DNA of 48,604 bases, taken from contig CADBJU010000014.1 of NCBI GenBank assembly GCA_902795045.1, positions 138,429 through 187,032 of the forward strand, given 5' to 3'. Under the pieces are notes generated by a model, which saw nothing but the letters and a program-made list of their open reading frames with translations, made no database searches and had not been told where the DNA came from. The number at the start of each line of letters is the position of its first letter. Positions within the stretch are counted from its first letter, which is position 1. A program made the translations under genes and the position numbers. Below, one piece after another: positions 26,402 through 36,358 of this stretch. Origin of the DNA: Oscillospiraceae bacterium. GTDB lineage: Bacteria; Bacillota; Clostridia; Oscillospirales; Oscillospiraceae.

Positions 26402-27664
26402 ATGGACATCTGGCGAATCAGGGGCGGGCAAAAGCTTTCCGGCGTGTGCTTCGTGCAGGGCTCGAAAAACGCCTCTCTCCCCATCCTGGCGGCTTCCATC
26501 CTCGGCCCTGCCGAGTCAGAGCTGCATAACGTGCCGCAGCTCAAGGACATCGACGCGGCCCTGCGCATCCTGCGCCACCTCGGCTGCGTGGCCGAGCAGC
26601 GGGACAATGAGGTTTACATAAATGCAAACGGCGTGACGAACTGCTCCATCCCGCACAAGCTGATGCTGGAAATGCGCTCGTCGGTGATCTTCATGGGGGC
26701 GCTGCTGGCCCGCTGCGGCGAGGCGCGGCTGAGTCCGCCGGGCGGCTGCCAGCTCGGAAAGCGCCCCATCGACCTGCACCTGGACGCCCTGCGAAAGCTC
26801 GGTGCCGAGATCGACGACAGCGGCGGCGAGATCATCTGCCGGGCGAGAGACCTGCGCGGGACGGAGATCGCCCTGCCCTTTCCGAGCGTCGGGGCGACCG
26901 AGAACATCATGCTGGCGGCGACCGCCGCGAGAGGGGAGACCGTTATCCGCGGCGCCGCGCGCGAGCCCGAGATCGGAGCCTTACAGGACTATCTGAGGCG
27001 CATGGGCTGTGAGGTGCACGGCGCGGGGAGCGACACCATCGTCATCGGGGAGCGCCGCCCGGTACGGCATATCGACCACCGCATCCTCTCGGACCGCATC
27101 GTGGCGGCAACGGTGGCCTGCGCCGCCGCGGCCTGCGGGGGCAGCGTGGAGCTGCGAGGCGTAGAGCCCGGGCATTTTTCTACGGTTCTCCACTTCCTAA
27201 AACAGGCGGGCTGTGATATAATGTGCCAAAACCGCAGCGTGTGGCTGCGCTCCGGCGGTAAGCTGCGCGCGGTGGGGGAGATAAGCACCGCACCTTACCC
27301 CGGCTTTCCCACCGACGCCCAGCCGGTTTTGATGGCGGCGCTTTTGAAGGCGAAGGGCCGCACGGTGATCCGCGAGACCATCTTTGAAAACCGCTTCCGC
27401 CAGGTGCCGGAGCTTGTGCGACTCGGCGCGGACATCACGCTGCGTGACCGGACCGCGGAGATCCGGGGCGTGGACAGCTTGCGCGGCACGGCGCTCAGCG
27501 CCACCGACCTGCGCGGCGGGGCGGCCATGATCGTGGCGGGCCTGAGCGCCGAGGGGGAGACCCTGGTCTATGACGCGGGCCACATCCGCCGGGGCTACGA
27601 GCGCTTCGATACACGCCTTCGCGTCCTGGGCGCGGACATCTGCCTGGATCAATCATACGTTTGA
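26402..27664 (+). CDS. murA: UDP-GlcNAc 1-carboxyvinyltransferase MurA
   Basis: A 420-residue EPSP-synthase-fold enzyme, first committed step of peptidoglycan synthesis. Substrate-contact GSKNASLPILAASIL is near the N-terminus. The active-site loop PPGGCQLGKRPIDLHL carries the catalytic Cys116, so fosfomycin sensitivity is expected from the family. The start at 26402 follows a GGGGGGA tract; the ATG at 26384 lacks a site. Length is normal (about 418). Confidence 0.95.
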   Translation: MDIWRIRGGQKLSGVCFVQGSKNASLPILAASILGPAESELHNVPQLKDIDAALRILRHLGCVAEQRDNEVYINANGVTNCSIPHKLMLEMRSSVIFMGALLARCGEARLSPPGGCQLGKRPIDLHLDALRKLGAEIDDSGGEIICRARDLRGTEIALPFPSVGATENIMLAATAARGETVIRGAAREPEIGALQDYLRRMGCEVHGAGSDTIVIGERRPVRHIDHRILSDRIVAATVACAAAACGGSVELRGVEPGHFSTVLHFLKQAGCDIMCQNRSVWLRSGGKLRAVGEISTAPYPGFPTDAQPVLMAALLKAKGRTVIRETIFENRFRQVPELVRLGADITLRDRTAEIRGVDSLRGTALSATDLRGGAAMIVAGLSAEGETLVYDAGHIRRGYERFDTRLRVLGADICLDQSYV

Positions 27665-27676
27665 AAGGATAACAAT

Positions 27677-28459
27677 ATGGCAAGGAATCTGCTGAAAAGA
27701 AGAGCGCGCCGAAATGAGGAGGAGGGCTTCAGCCTCCGGGAGCTCACGGCCAGCGTGAGCGGCCCGATCATGTTCTTCCTCGTGATCGTGTCGGTCATCT
27801 TCGTGATGAGCGTCTTCTTCCGCGTGTCGGACATTCAGGTGCGCGGCAACACCCACTATACCGACGAGGAGATCATCCGCGCCATTGATATCGAGGAGGG
27901 CGACAACCTGTTTTTCTTCGACAGGTTTGCCGCCCTGAGCCGCGTTTTCGCAAAGCTGCCGTATATCGACGAGGTCAGCGTCGAGCGCAGCCTTCCCAAC
28001 CGCGTCATCATCACCGTGTCCGAAAGCCAGGCCCTGGCTTACATCGTCCTCGGCGAGGAGAACTGGACCATCGACCATAACTGCAAGGTCCTCGGCAAGG
28101 CAAACGACGACGAGCTCAAGGGCCTCATCCCCATACTCGGCATCTCCCCGGGCACCCTCATGATCGGCGAGCCGCTCCAGACCGCGGACGGGGACGAGCG
28201 CATCGTGAATTTCATCGCCGAGGTGCTCGATCAGCTCGAGGGCCGCGGCCTCTACACCCGTGTCGGGCGCGTGGATTTTTCCGATGTGAACAATGTCGAG
28301 TTTACGCTGGACAACAAATACGTCGTGCGCATCGGCAACGGCAATAACGTCGAATATAAATTCGGCATGCTGATTTCCGTACTCTCGCAATTATTGGAGG
28401 GAGATGTGGGAATAATCAATGTAAGCGACGGAAACACCGCGCATTTCAGCCCAACCTGA
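27677..28459 (+). CDS. ftsQ: FtsQ/DivIB division protein
   Basis: A 260-residue bitopic protein. A basic cytosolic tail (about 1-30) precedes one membrane helix (GPIMFFLVIVSVIFVMSVFF, about 35-54) and an extracytoplasmic POTRA domain (DIQVRGNTHYTDEEIIRAI, then LPNRVIITVSESQALAYI) with a following FtsQ beta domain. It is the hub that pairs with FtsL and DivIC. GAAAGGAT precedes the start, 12 bases after murA. A promoter and then ftsZ follow. Confidence 0.92.
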   Translation: MARNLLKRRARRNEEEGFSLRELTASVSGPIMFFLVIVSVIFVMSVFFRVSDIQVRGNTHYTDEEIIRAIDIEEGDNLFFFDRFAALSRVFAKLPYIDEVSVERSLPNRVIITVSESQALAYIVLGEENWTIDHNCKVLGKANDDELKGLIPILGISPGTLMIGEPLQTADGDERIVNFIAEVLDQLEGRGLYTRVGRVDFSDVNNVEFTLDNKYVVRIGNGNNVEYKFGMLISVLSQLLEGDVGIINVSDGNTAHFSPT

Positions 28460-28510
28460 GCGCGAATTACAAAACATTTACAAAAGTTTTCGGAAAATTA
28501 AAATTTGCAC

Positions 28511-28539
28511 TTGACTACAGCGGAGAAATGTAATAAAAT
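28511..28539 (+). promoter_or_regulatory. Promoter upstream of ftsZ
   Basis: TTGACT at 28511, a 17-base spacer and TAAAAT at 28534, in an AT-rich spacer 67 bases before the ftsZ start. Confidence 0.8.
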
Positions 28540-28605
28540 ACCGACTGTAGACAAAGTGAAAAGAATTTGTAATTTACGCGTTAACAATAGATTGGAGGCA
28601 GTTCT

Positions 28606-29817
28606 ATGGATTTTAAAGCCGAAGTACCGGAAAATGTTGTCAATATAAAGGTCATTGGCATCGGCGGCGCCGGCAATAACGTGGTCAACCGCATGGTCAA
28701 AGCGGGGACCCAGGGCGTCGAGTTTATCGCCGTCAATACAGACAAGCAGGCGCTGGCCGTCTCCAACGCGGATCAGAAGATCCAGATCGGCGAGAAGACC
28801 ACCCGCGGCCAGGGCGCAGGCTCCGATCCCGAGATCGGCAAGCGCTCCGCGGAGGAGAGCCGCAACAATATCGCCAAGGCGCTCGAAAACGCCGACATGG
28901 CTTTCATCACCTGCGGCATGGGCGGCGGCACCGGTACGGGCGCAGCCCCTATTGTGGCCGAGATCGCGCGCGACGCGGGGCTTTTGACCGTCGGCGTCGT
29001 GACCAAGCCCTTCAAGTTCGAGGGCAAGCGCCGCATGGATCAGGCCAACGCCGGTATCAAGGAGCTGCTCGGCCGGGTCGACTCCCTGCTCATCATCCCC
29101 AACGACCGTCTGAAATTTGCCACCGACCAGAAGGTTACTTTGGCAAACGCCTTTGAGATCGCGGACGACGTGCTGCTCCAGGCCGTCACCAGCATCTCCG
29201 ACCTGATTAAAAACACCGGCTTCATTAACCTGGACTTCGCCGATGTCACCTGCATCATGAAGAACGCCGGCTTCGCCCACATGGGCGTGGGCCGTGCAGC
29301 CGGCAAGGGCAAGGCCGAGGAGGCCGCCCGCATGGCCGTTGCAAGCCCGCTGATGGAGACCTCCATCAACGGCGCGCGCGGTGTACTCATCAACATCACC
29401 GGCTCCGCCGACATGGATCTCGAAGATGTCGAGACCGCCGCGAGCCTCGTTCAGGAGGCCGCGCATCCCGAGGCCAACATCATCTTCGGCGCCACCTTCG
29501 ACGACACGCTCGAGGATGAGATCCGCGTCACCGTCATTGCCACCGGCTTTGAGGACGCGACACTCAACGCCGAGGCAGGCGTAGAGGTGCAGATCCCCGC
29601 ACAGCCCGTGAACGCTCCCGCCTTCACGCCCGTGCGTCCCGCCTCGAACCGCGAGAGACCCCAGGGCCTCTTCACAGGCGCCGCCGAGAAGGCCGCCGCG
29701 GCCCAGCCCGCGGCCCAGCCTGCCGCTCCCGCAAACCAGGCTCCGGCTCAGGGCACAAAGTCCGGCACGGAGGAAGACCCCTTCGACAGCATCTTCAAGA
29801 TTTTCAACAACAAATAA
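28606..29817 (+). CDS. ftsZ: Cell division GTPase FtsZ
   Basis: A 403-residue tubulin homologue forming the division ring. The tubulin signature GGGTGTG is at 106-112, preceded by the N-terminal IGIGGAGNNVVNRM loop; the T7 loop NLDFADV is intact. A linker rich in A, P and Q (about 340-385) leads to the C-terminal peptide, here DPFDSIFKIFNNK instead of the usual proline-centred FtsA/SepF-binding peptide. It has its own promoter and terminator; no ftsA precedes it. TTGGAGGC supports the start. Confidence 0.97.
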   Translation: MDFKAEVPENVVNIKVIGIGGAGNNVVNRMVKAGTQGVEFIAVNTDKQALAVSNADQKIQIGEKTTRGQGAGSDPEIGKRSAEESRNNIAKALENADMAFITCGMGGGTGTGAAPIVAEIARDAGLLTVGVVTKPFKFEGKRRMDQANAGIKELLGRVDSLLIIPNDRLKFATDQKVTLANAFEIADDVLLQAVTSISDLIKNTGFINLDFADVTCIMKNAGFAHMGVGRAAGKGKAEEAARMAVASPLMETSINGARGVLINITGSADMDLEDVETAASLVQEAAHPEANIIFGATFDDTLEDEIRVTVIATGFEDATLNAEAGVEVQIPAQPVNAPAFTPVRPASNRERPQGLFTGAAEKAAAAQPAAQPAAPANQAPAQGTKSGTEEDPFDSIFKIFNNK

Positions 29818-29836
29818 GCTATTTCTCCGTCCTCCT

Positions 29837-29869
29837 GACCGCCCGGCAGTATCGCCGGGCGGTCATTTT
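29837..29869 (+). terminator. Intrinsic terminator after ftsZ
   Basis: Perfect 11-bp GC-rich stem GACCGCCCGGC/GCCGGGCGGTC, 6-base loop, then ATTTTG. Closes the mraZ-ftsZ cluster. Confidence 0.85.
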
Positions 29870-29940
29870 GCGTGCTTACATTTTTTGTCGCTCAGAAAGA
29901 GACAGAACAAAACGGGCGTGTTGCAAAACATTCAATGCTT

Positions 29941-30031
29941 TGCTGAGGAACGAAGTGACGAAGGACCTTTCTTTTGAAGCCTTTTTACAGACTATCAGAG
30001 AAAGATCCTTCGCTTACGCGCAGAATGACAG
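29941..30031. repeat. Family D repeat after ftsZ
   Basis: TGCTGAGGAACGAAGTGACG then AAGGACCTTTC pairs with GAAAGATCCTTCGCTTACGC followed by GCAGAATGACA. The same CGAAGGATC/GATCCTTCG logic as at 24917 and 37285. Confidence 0.7.
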
Positions 30032-30054
30032 ACGTTTTGCAGTACGCCCGAATA

Positions 30055-31041
30055 CTATCGTTTTTCTAAATATCGCACCGCTTCCTCGGCGGTCCTCTTG
30101 AGGTACGCTATCGCCTCCACGGGATAGTCGCCCACGGCGGTCTCGCCGGTGACCATGACGGAGGCGGCCCCGTCGCAGACGGCGTTGAAGATGTCGCTGA
30201 CCTCGGCCCGGGTGGGGACGGCGCAATGCTCCATCGTGTAAAGCATCTGCGTGACCACCATGAAGTCCCGGCCCGCCGCGCGGCACTTGCGGGAGATCTC
30301 CTTCTGCACCCGCGGCAGCTCCCAGAGGGGCATGGCGTTTCCGAGATCACCGCGGGCGATCACGATCTCATCGCAGGCGGGGATGAGCTCATCCAGATTC
30401 CGCACGCCCTCCTGATTCTCCACCTTGGCAAAGAGCCGGATGTGCTCCGCGCCGAAACGCTTGAGCGCCGCGCGTACAGCCTCCAGGTCAGCCCTGTCGC
30501 GCACGAAGGGCTGCATCACGCCCGTCACGCCGTAGGACGCGGCCAGCGACAGGTTTTGCAGATCCATCTGCGTCAGCGTGGGCGGGTGAAGCGCACATCC
30601 CGGCAGGGCGAGGCTCTTGCGGCTGGTGAGCGTCCCGCCGCGCAGCACCCGCGCCCGGATCGCTTCGCCGCTCTCCGTCACTTCCAGCAAGAGCTTCCCG
30701 TCGTCCAGAAGCAGCTCCTGTCCGGGGATCAGGCAGGGGAGCGCGATATCCGGGACGGGGATGCTGCCCGCGCCGAGCGTTAGCTCCTGCCCCGCCTCGA
30801 GGCTCAATGGCTGCGCAAGCGCCCCGATACGCAGCTCCGGCCCCTGCATGTCGATCAGAAGCTGAACGTCTTTCCCGCATTCTGCAGCGGCCCGGTGCAG
30901 GTTTTCGATCTCCTCCGCCGCGTCGTGCAGCGTGATGTGCGAGAGGTTGAGGCGCATGCCGGTCAGACCTGCGTCGATCATGGCGCACAGCGTTTCCGTG
31001 TCGCAGCAGCGCGGTCCGAGGGTTCCGTAGATTTCAGGCAT
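30055..31041 (-). CDS. Barrel-only pyruvate kinase-like protein
   Basis: A 328-residue TIM-barrel protein of the pyruvate kinase superfamily, well short of the usual 470 or more because the C-terminal regulatory domain is absent. Recognisable blocks: YGTLGPRCCD, MRLNLSH (Arg of the active site), IDMQGPELR where canonical enzymes have D-T-K-G-P-E, a short B domain, LFAKVENQEG with the catalytic-type lysine, IARGDLG and MVTGETAVGDYP. The lysine of DTKGPE is replaced by Gln, and NFSHG is NLSHI. So catalysis may be altered or lost. GAAGGAA supports the start. It lies 15 bases downstream of a GGDEF gene on the same strand, a likely operon. Confidence 0.8.
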   Translation of the reverse strand: MPEIYGTLGPRCCDTETLCAMIDAGLTGMRLNLSHITLHDAAEEIENLHRAAAECGKDVQLLIDMQGPELRIGALAQPLSLEAGQELTLGAGSIPVPDIALPCLIPGQELLLDDGKLLLEVTESGEAIRARVLRGGTLTSRKSLALPGCALHPPTLTQMDLQNLSLAASYGVTGVMQPFVRDRADLEAVRAALKRFGAEHIRLFAKVENQEGVRNLDELIPACDEIVIARGDLGNAMPLWELPRVQKEISRKCRAAGRDFMVVTQMLYTMEHCAVPTRAEVSDIFNAVCDGAASVMVTGETAVGDYPVEAIAYLKRTAEEAVRYLEKR

Positions 31042-31056
31042 ATCGTTTTTCCTTCA

Positions 31057-32133
31057 TCAAAATACAATCTGATTGCGGCCGTTCTGCTTGCCGCAGTATA
31101 GCTTCCGGTCGGCGCTCTCGATGAGCTCGGTCAGGCTGGAGCGGTAGTCGTTCTCCTCCACGCCGGCGGTGAGCGTGATGGAAAAGCGGTGCCCCTCATA
31201 TTCCAGCTCCATCCGGCGCACGTCGATGAGCAGTTCTGTGATGATCTCGCCGGCCTCGTCGATGTTCACGCCGGGGAAGAAAAAGCAGAACTCCTCGCCG
31301 CCCCAGCGGCCGACGGCGTACTTGCCCTCGGCATTCTCGGCGAACAGCTCGGCCAGCCGCCGCAGGGTGTAGTCGCCGCAGTTGTGGCCGTAGGTGTCGT
31401 TGACCCTCTTGAACAGGTCGATGTCCGCGATGGCGATGCAGTACATGGCCTCGGGGTTATCCCGAACAAAGTTGTCCATGATGTCGTGCAGGCCGCGGCG
31501 GTTGATGAGCCCGGTGAGGGGATCGGTCTCGGCCTCCTGCTGGAGCTTTTCATTGTTGAGCAGCAGCTGCCGCTCCTTCTCCTGAAGGTTTGAGCTGTAG
31601 ACGATGCACATGCCCGCGAGGATCAGGAACAGCGACACGGAGTTGACCGTCTGCATCAGAAAGAGGCTGAAGGTGTCGAGGGCGTAGCGGGGCGGGTGCA
31701 TGGAGGTATAGTGGAACAGCAGCATGCGCAGGCCCAGCAGCAGGCACAGATAGCATGTCTTGATGACCGGCGTCTCATACAGGCAGAAGAAGACCAGCAG
31801 CACCAGCACGATCAGCATGTGCTGTCCGCCGACGCCCCAGCCGAAGCTGAGCACGTACCACACGGTCCAGCCGCAGATGATGAGTGCGTTGAGAAGCAGA
31901 TTCACGCGCGCGGAGATATGCTCCGACCTGTAATACTTCAGCAGCAGCGCGGCCTGGAACAGCACGGGAGGCCAGAACAGGCGCCTGGCCGATACAGAGA
32001 CGAGCACGAAGGAGACAAAGAAATAGATGGCCAGCATCTGGTCGTTCAGGCGTACGCTCTGGCGGTAGTACAGGAAGGTTTTGCCGCTGCTTTTCGGCAC
32101 CACTTGCCGGAAGAAGTCAAGAAAGAGTTTCAT
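31057..32133 (-). CDS. Membrane-bound diguanylate cyclase (GGDEF)
   Basis: A 358-residue protein with about six transmembrane helices in residues 20-180, a short coil (LQEKERQLLLNNEKLQQEAE) and a C-terminal GGDEF domain starting TDPLTGLINRRGL. The active-site loop is RWGGEEF, so cyclic di-GMP synthesis from two GTP is expected. No RxxD product-inhibition site is seen at the usual place five residues before GGEEF. The ATG at 32133 is preferred over a TTG at 32154, although the ribosome site is weak. First gene of a two-gene unit with the pyruvate kinase-like gene. Confidence 0.88.
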   Translation of the reverse strand: MKLFLDFFRQVVPKSSGKTFLYYRQSVRLNDQMLAIYFFVSFVLVSVSARRLFWPPVLFQAALLLKYYRSEHISARVNLLLNALIICGWTVWYVLSFGWGVGGQHMLIVLVLLVFFCLYETPVIKTCYLCLLLGLRMLLFHYTSMHPPRYALDTFSLFLMQTVNSVSLFLILAGMCIVYSSNLQEKERQLLLNNEKLQQEAETDPLTGLINRRGLHDIMDNFVRDNPEAMYCIAIADIDLFKRVNDTYGHNCGDYTLRRLAELFAENAEGKYAVGRWGGEEFCFFFPGVNIDEAGEIITELLIDVRRMELEYEGHRFSITLTAGVEENDYRSSLTELIESADRKLYCGKQNGRNQIVF

Positions 32134-32243
32134 CCGTCTCACCGTATTGCACAAATGTCAAAATCATCCAAACGATAAACTTGGCTATTTCCTATATAAT
32201 ACAAAAATTCGTAGAATAATACAATACCAAATATGAAAAGAAT

Positions 32244-32276
32244 AAAAAAATCGTGACCTGCCTTGCGGCAGGTCAC
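32244..32276 (-). terminator. Intrinsic terminator of pckA
   Basis: On the minus strand GTGACCTGCC/GGCAGGTCAC form a 10-bp stem with a GCAA tetraloop, followed by GA and a run of seven T. It ends the pckA transcript. Confidence 0.9.
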
Positions 32277-32303
32277 GTAAGGGAATTATCGCTTGTTCGG
32301 CTA

Positions 32304-33914
<1,611 letters not shown>

Positions 33915-33966
33915 AATTGCATCAAACCTCTTTCATAAAAAATTCAATGGGTCTTTGCTTATGCTA

Positions 33967-33995
33967 AAAATACCACAATCCGCCTTTACCGTCAA
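33967..33995 (-). promoter_or_regulatory. Promoter of pckA
   Basis: Minus strand: TTGACG at 33995-33990, 17-base spacer, TATTTT at 33972-33967, 53 bases before the start codon. Confidence 0.65.
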
Positions 33996-34056
33996 GCGGC
34001 ACACTATACAAATCATCGCAATTTGTGGGGCTTTCCCGGCGGCAGCATCATATATG

Positions 34057-34085
34057 TTGCATAATGACCGCGTATATGTTATCAT
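34057..34085 (+). promoter_or_regulatory. Promoter of the superoxide reductase gene
   Basis: TTGCAT at 34057, 17-base spacer, TATCAT at 34080, 47 bases before the start codon. Confidence 0.6.
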
Positions 34086-34132
34086 CGGAGCAAAGAAGAC
34101 CCTGACCAAAAAACAGAAAGGAAGAATGCCCC

Positions 34133-34501
34133 ATGAAATTCTACAAATGCGCAGGCTGCGCAAAGCTCCTGGCCGTCATTGACGACGCCAAGTGCACGCC
34201 CCGCTGCTGCGGCGAGCCGATGATCGAGCTTCAGGCCAACACCACCGACGGCGCGAAGGAAAAGCACGTCCCCGTTTACGAGGTCAAAGACGGCAAGGTT
34301 TCCGTCACGGTCGGCTCCGTGGAGCACCCGATGCTCGACGCCCACTATATCGACTTCGTGGCCCTGCGCACCAAGTCCGGCTGCCAGGTCAAAAAGCTCC
34401 ACCCCGGTGAGGCGCCCAAGACTGAGTTTGCCATCCTCCCCGACGACGAGGTCGTCGCGGTCTACGAGTACTGCAACCTCCACGGTCTCTGGAAGGCGTA
34501 A
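34133..34501 (+). CDS. Desulfoferrodoxin-type superoxide reductase
   Basis: A 122-residue iron protein that reduces superoxide to peroxide without making oxygen, as strict anaerobes do. The N-terminal desulforedoxin-like domain has Cys6, Cys9, Cys25 and Cys26 for an Fe(Cys)4 centre. The catalytic Fe(His)4Cys site can be assigned to His45, His65, His71, Cys114 and His117 (HVPVYE, VEHPMLDAHYI, EYCNLHGLW). So it is the 2Fe class. AAAGGAAG precedes the start. The gene stands alone between its promoter and a terminator. Confidence 0.93.
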   Translation: MKFYKCAGCAKLLAVIDDAKCTPRCCGEPMIELQANTTDGAKEKHVPVYEVKDGKVSVTVGSVEHPMLDAHYIDFVALRTKSGCQVKKLHPGEAPKTEFAILPDDEVVAVYEYCNLHGLWKA

Positions 34502-34663
34502 ACCACATTTGCCCGCCTTGCCGCAATGCCTTTGGTGAGCCTGCTTCGCTACGACTCGCCAAAGGCGCGGCTGCGGAGATTCCGTGCTGCCTTCTTCTGC
34601 CACAGGCAGCGGCAGCCCGCAATCCCCAAACGCCGCAAGCGCGGCTGGGGGAGGCAAGGATGA

Positions 34664-34699
34664 TTTCAGCCCCGGTGAAAGCCGGGGCTGAAAACATTT
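34664..34699 (+). terminator. Intrinsic terminator after the superoxide reductase gene
   Basis: 12-bp stem TTTCAGCCCCGG/CCGGGGCTGAAA, 6-base loop, then ACATTTG. The 162 bases before it contain GC-rich inverted segments but no gene that I can support. Confidence 0.7.
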
Positions 34700-34735
34700 G
34701 ACGAGGCAAACGTTTGGTGATATATTTAACAATAT

Positions 34736-34862
34736 GCGTATCGGCTTTAATCAGCTAATCCCGTCATTGCGAGCCAGTGCGCACACTGGCGTGGCAATCC
34801 GCCCGCCGGAGGCCCTTATCAACTCAGAAAGGTTCTTGCTGAGTTAAGCCGATACCCATATT
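34736..34862. repeat. Family A repeat, short copy
   Basis: Ends GCGTATCGGCTTTAATCAGC and GCTGAGTTAAGCCGATACCC are inverted. The middle carries GTCATTGCGA, the hairpin GCCAGTGCGCACACTGGC at 34773-34790 (the family hairpin inverted) and GTGGCAATCCGCCCGCCGGA. About 127 bp, so it has lost part of the 220-bp unit. Confidence 0.8.
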
Positions 34863-34898
34863 TAACAAAAATTACGCATCATCAACGGAGTGAACCCA

Positions 34899-36293
34899 AT
34901 GCCAAAGGATAACAGCAAATTCATCCGCATGACCACCGAGCCTGTCACAAAGCTGATCTGCTCGCTTGCGGTGCCGACGATCATCTCCATGCTGGTCACG
35001 GCGCTTTACAACATCGCTGACACCTACTTTGTCGGCCAGGTCGGCACCGAGGCCACGGCGGGCGTTGGGCTGGTGTTCCCGGTCATGGCAATCATCCAGG
35101 CCTTCGGCTTCTTCTTCGGCCAGGGCTCGGGCAACTATATCTCCCGTTCCCTGGGCGCGAGGGACTACGACAAGGCCGAGTACATGGCCGCTACCGGCTG
35201 CTTCTGCGCGCTGCTCTTCGGCTGCCTCATCATGGCCCTGGGCCTTGCCTTCCGCGACAGCGTGCTCCATGTCCTGGGTGCCCGGGAGGGCCTTGTCTCC
35301 GACAAGACCATAGCCTATGCCGCCGACTACATGACCATCATCCTCTGCGGCGCGCCGTTCATGTGCGTGTCCTTTGTGTTCAATAACCAGCTGCGCTTCC
35401 AGGGCAACGCCGTCTTTGCCATGATCGGCCTTGTCACGGGGGCGGTGCTGAACGTGGGGCTGGACCCGATCTTCATTTTCGGCCTGCACATGGAGGTCAA
35501 GGGCGCGGCCCTCGCCACCGCCGTCAGCCAGCTTGTCAGCTGCACCATGCTCTATATCGGCACGCTTCGCAGCGACAGTCTCAAGATCCGCCTGCGCAAC
35601 TTCCGCCCCACGCCCTACTATCTCAAGAACATCGCCGTCGGCGGCCTGCCGTCCCTCTTCCGCCAGGGGCTTGCGAGCCTTTCCACCCTGAGCCTCAACG
35701 CGGCTGCGGGCGCGGCGGTGGCGGCCCACCAGGCGGACGCCGCCATTGCGGCCTTCTCGGTCGTGACCAAGATCATGATGTTTGCCTTCTCGGCCCTTCT
35801 CGGCTTCGGGCAGGCCTTCCAGCCCGTGTGCGGCTTCAACTACGGCGCGGGTAAATACTCCCGCGTGCGCGCGGCCTATGTTTTCTGCCTGCGCGTGGGC
35901 ATCAGCTTCCTGTTCATCTCCTCCTGCCTGGGCTTTGCCTTCGCGCCGAAGCTCGTCTCCCTGTTTCGCAACGACCCGAATGTCATCGAGTTCGGCAGCA
36001 TCGCCATGCGCTGCCAGTGCTGCACCTTCACGCTCATGGCGGTGGTGACCATGACCAACATGCTCTACCAGAACATCGGCCGGGTCGTGGGGGCGACGCT
36101 GCTCGCGGTCGCGCGCCAGGGCCTCATGTTCATCCCCGTGGTGCTCCTCCTGCCGCACGTGATCGAGCCGCCCATCTGGGGCGTGTACCTGGCTCAGCCG
36201 ACGGCGGACCTCTTCGCCTTCACGCTGGCGCTGGTGCTGGCGGTGCGCATTTACCGCGAGCTTCGGGAGAAGGAGAAGACGGAACTTCCATGA
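34899..36293 (+). CDS. MATE family efflux transporter
   Basis: A 464-residue membrane antiporter with about twelve helices in two homologous halves. The first half has SLAVPTIISMLVTALYNIAD and FVGQVGTEATAGVGLVFPVM, typical of the bacterial MATE (DinF/NorM-like) group. ACGGAG at 34885 supports the ATG at 34899; a GTG at 34890 is less likely. Exports cationic compounds by Na+ or H+ exchange in relatives; the substrate is unknown. A terminator follows 18 bases after the stop. Confidence 0.9.
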   Translation: MPKDNSKFIRMTTEPVTKLICSLAVPTIISMLVTALYNIADTYFVGQVGTEATAGVGLVFPVMAIIQAFGFFFGQGSGNYISRSLGARDYDKAEYMAATGCFCALLFGCLIMALGLAFRDSVLHVLGAREGLVSDKTIAYAADYMTIILCGAPFMCVSFVFNNQLRFQGNAVFAMIGLVTGAVLNVGLDPIFIFGLHMEVKGAALATAVSQLVSCTMLYIGTLRSDSLKIRLRNFRPTPYYLKNIAVGGLPSLFRQGLASLSTLSLNAAAGAAVAAHQADAAIAAFSVVTKIMMFAFSALLGFGQAFQPVCGFNYGAGKYSRVRAAYVFCLRVGISFLFISSCLGFAFAPKLVSLFRNDPNVIEFGSIAMRCQCCTFTLMAVVTMTNMLYQNIGRVVGATLLAVARQGLMFIPVVLLLPHVIEPPIWGVYLAQPTADLFAFTLALVLAVRIYRELREKEKTELP

Positions 36294-36310
36294 CCCCAAT
36301 CGAATACAAT

Positions 36311-36345
36311 GGGCTGAGGCGACTGCCTCAGCCCTTAATATTTCG
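36311..36345 (+). terminator. Intrinsic terminator after the MATE gene
   Basis: 10-bp stem GGGCTGAGGC/GCCTCAGCCC, 4-base loop, then TTAATATTT. It lies just before the ribosome site of the DUF11 gene, so it may act as an attenuator for it. Confidence 0.65.
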
Positions 36346-36358
36346 GAGGTTATTTCAG

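Noticed and set aside
31057-31300. Possible EAL or HD-GYP domain with the GGDEF protein
   Set aside because: The protein ends directly after the GGDEF domain; no phosphodiesterase motif is visible.
34872-36299. 475-codon minus-strand frame opposite the MATE gene
   Set aside because: Antisense shadow; H/D/E/R/G-biased composition and no known domain pattern.
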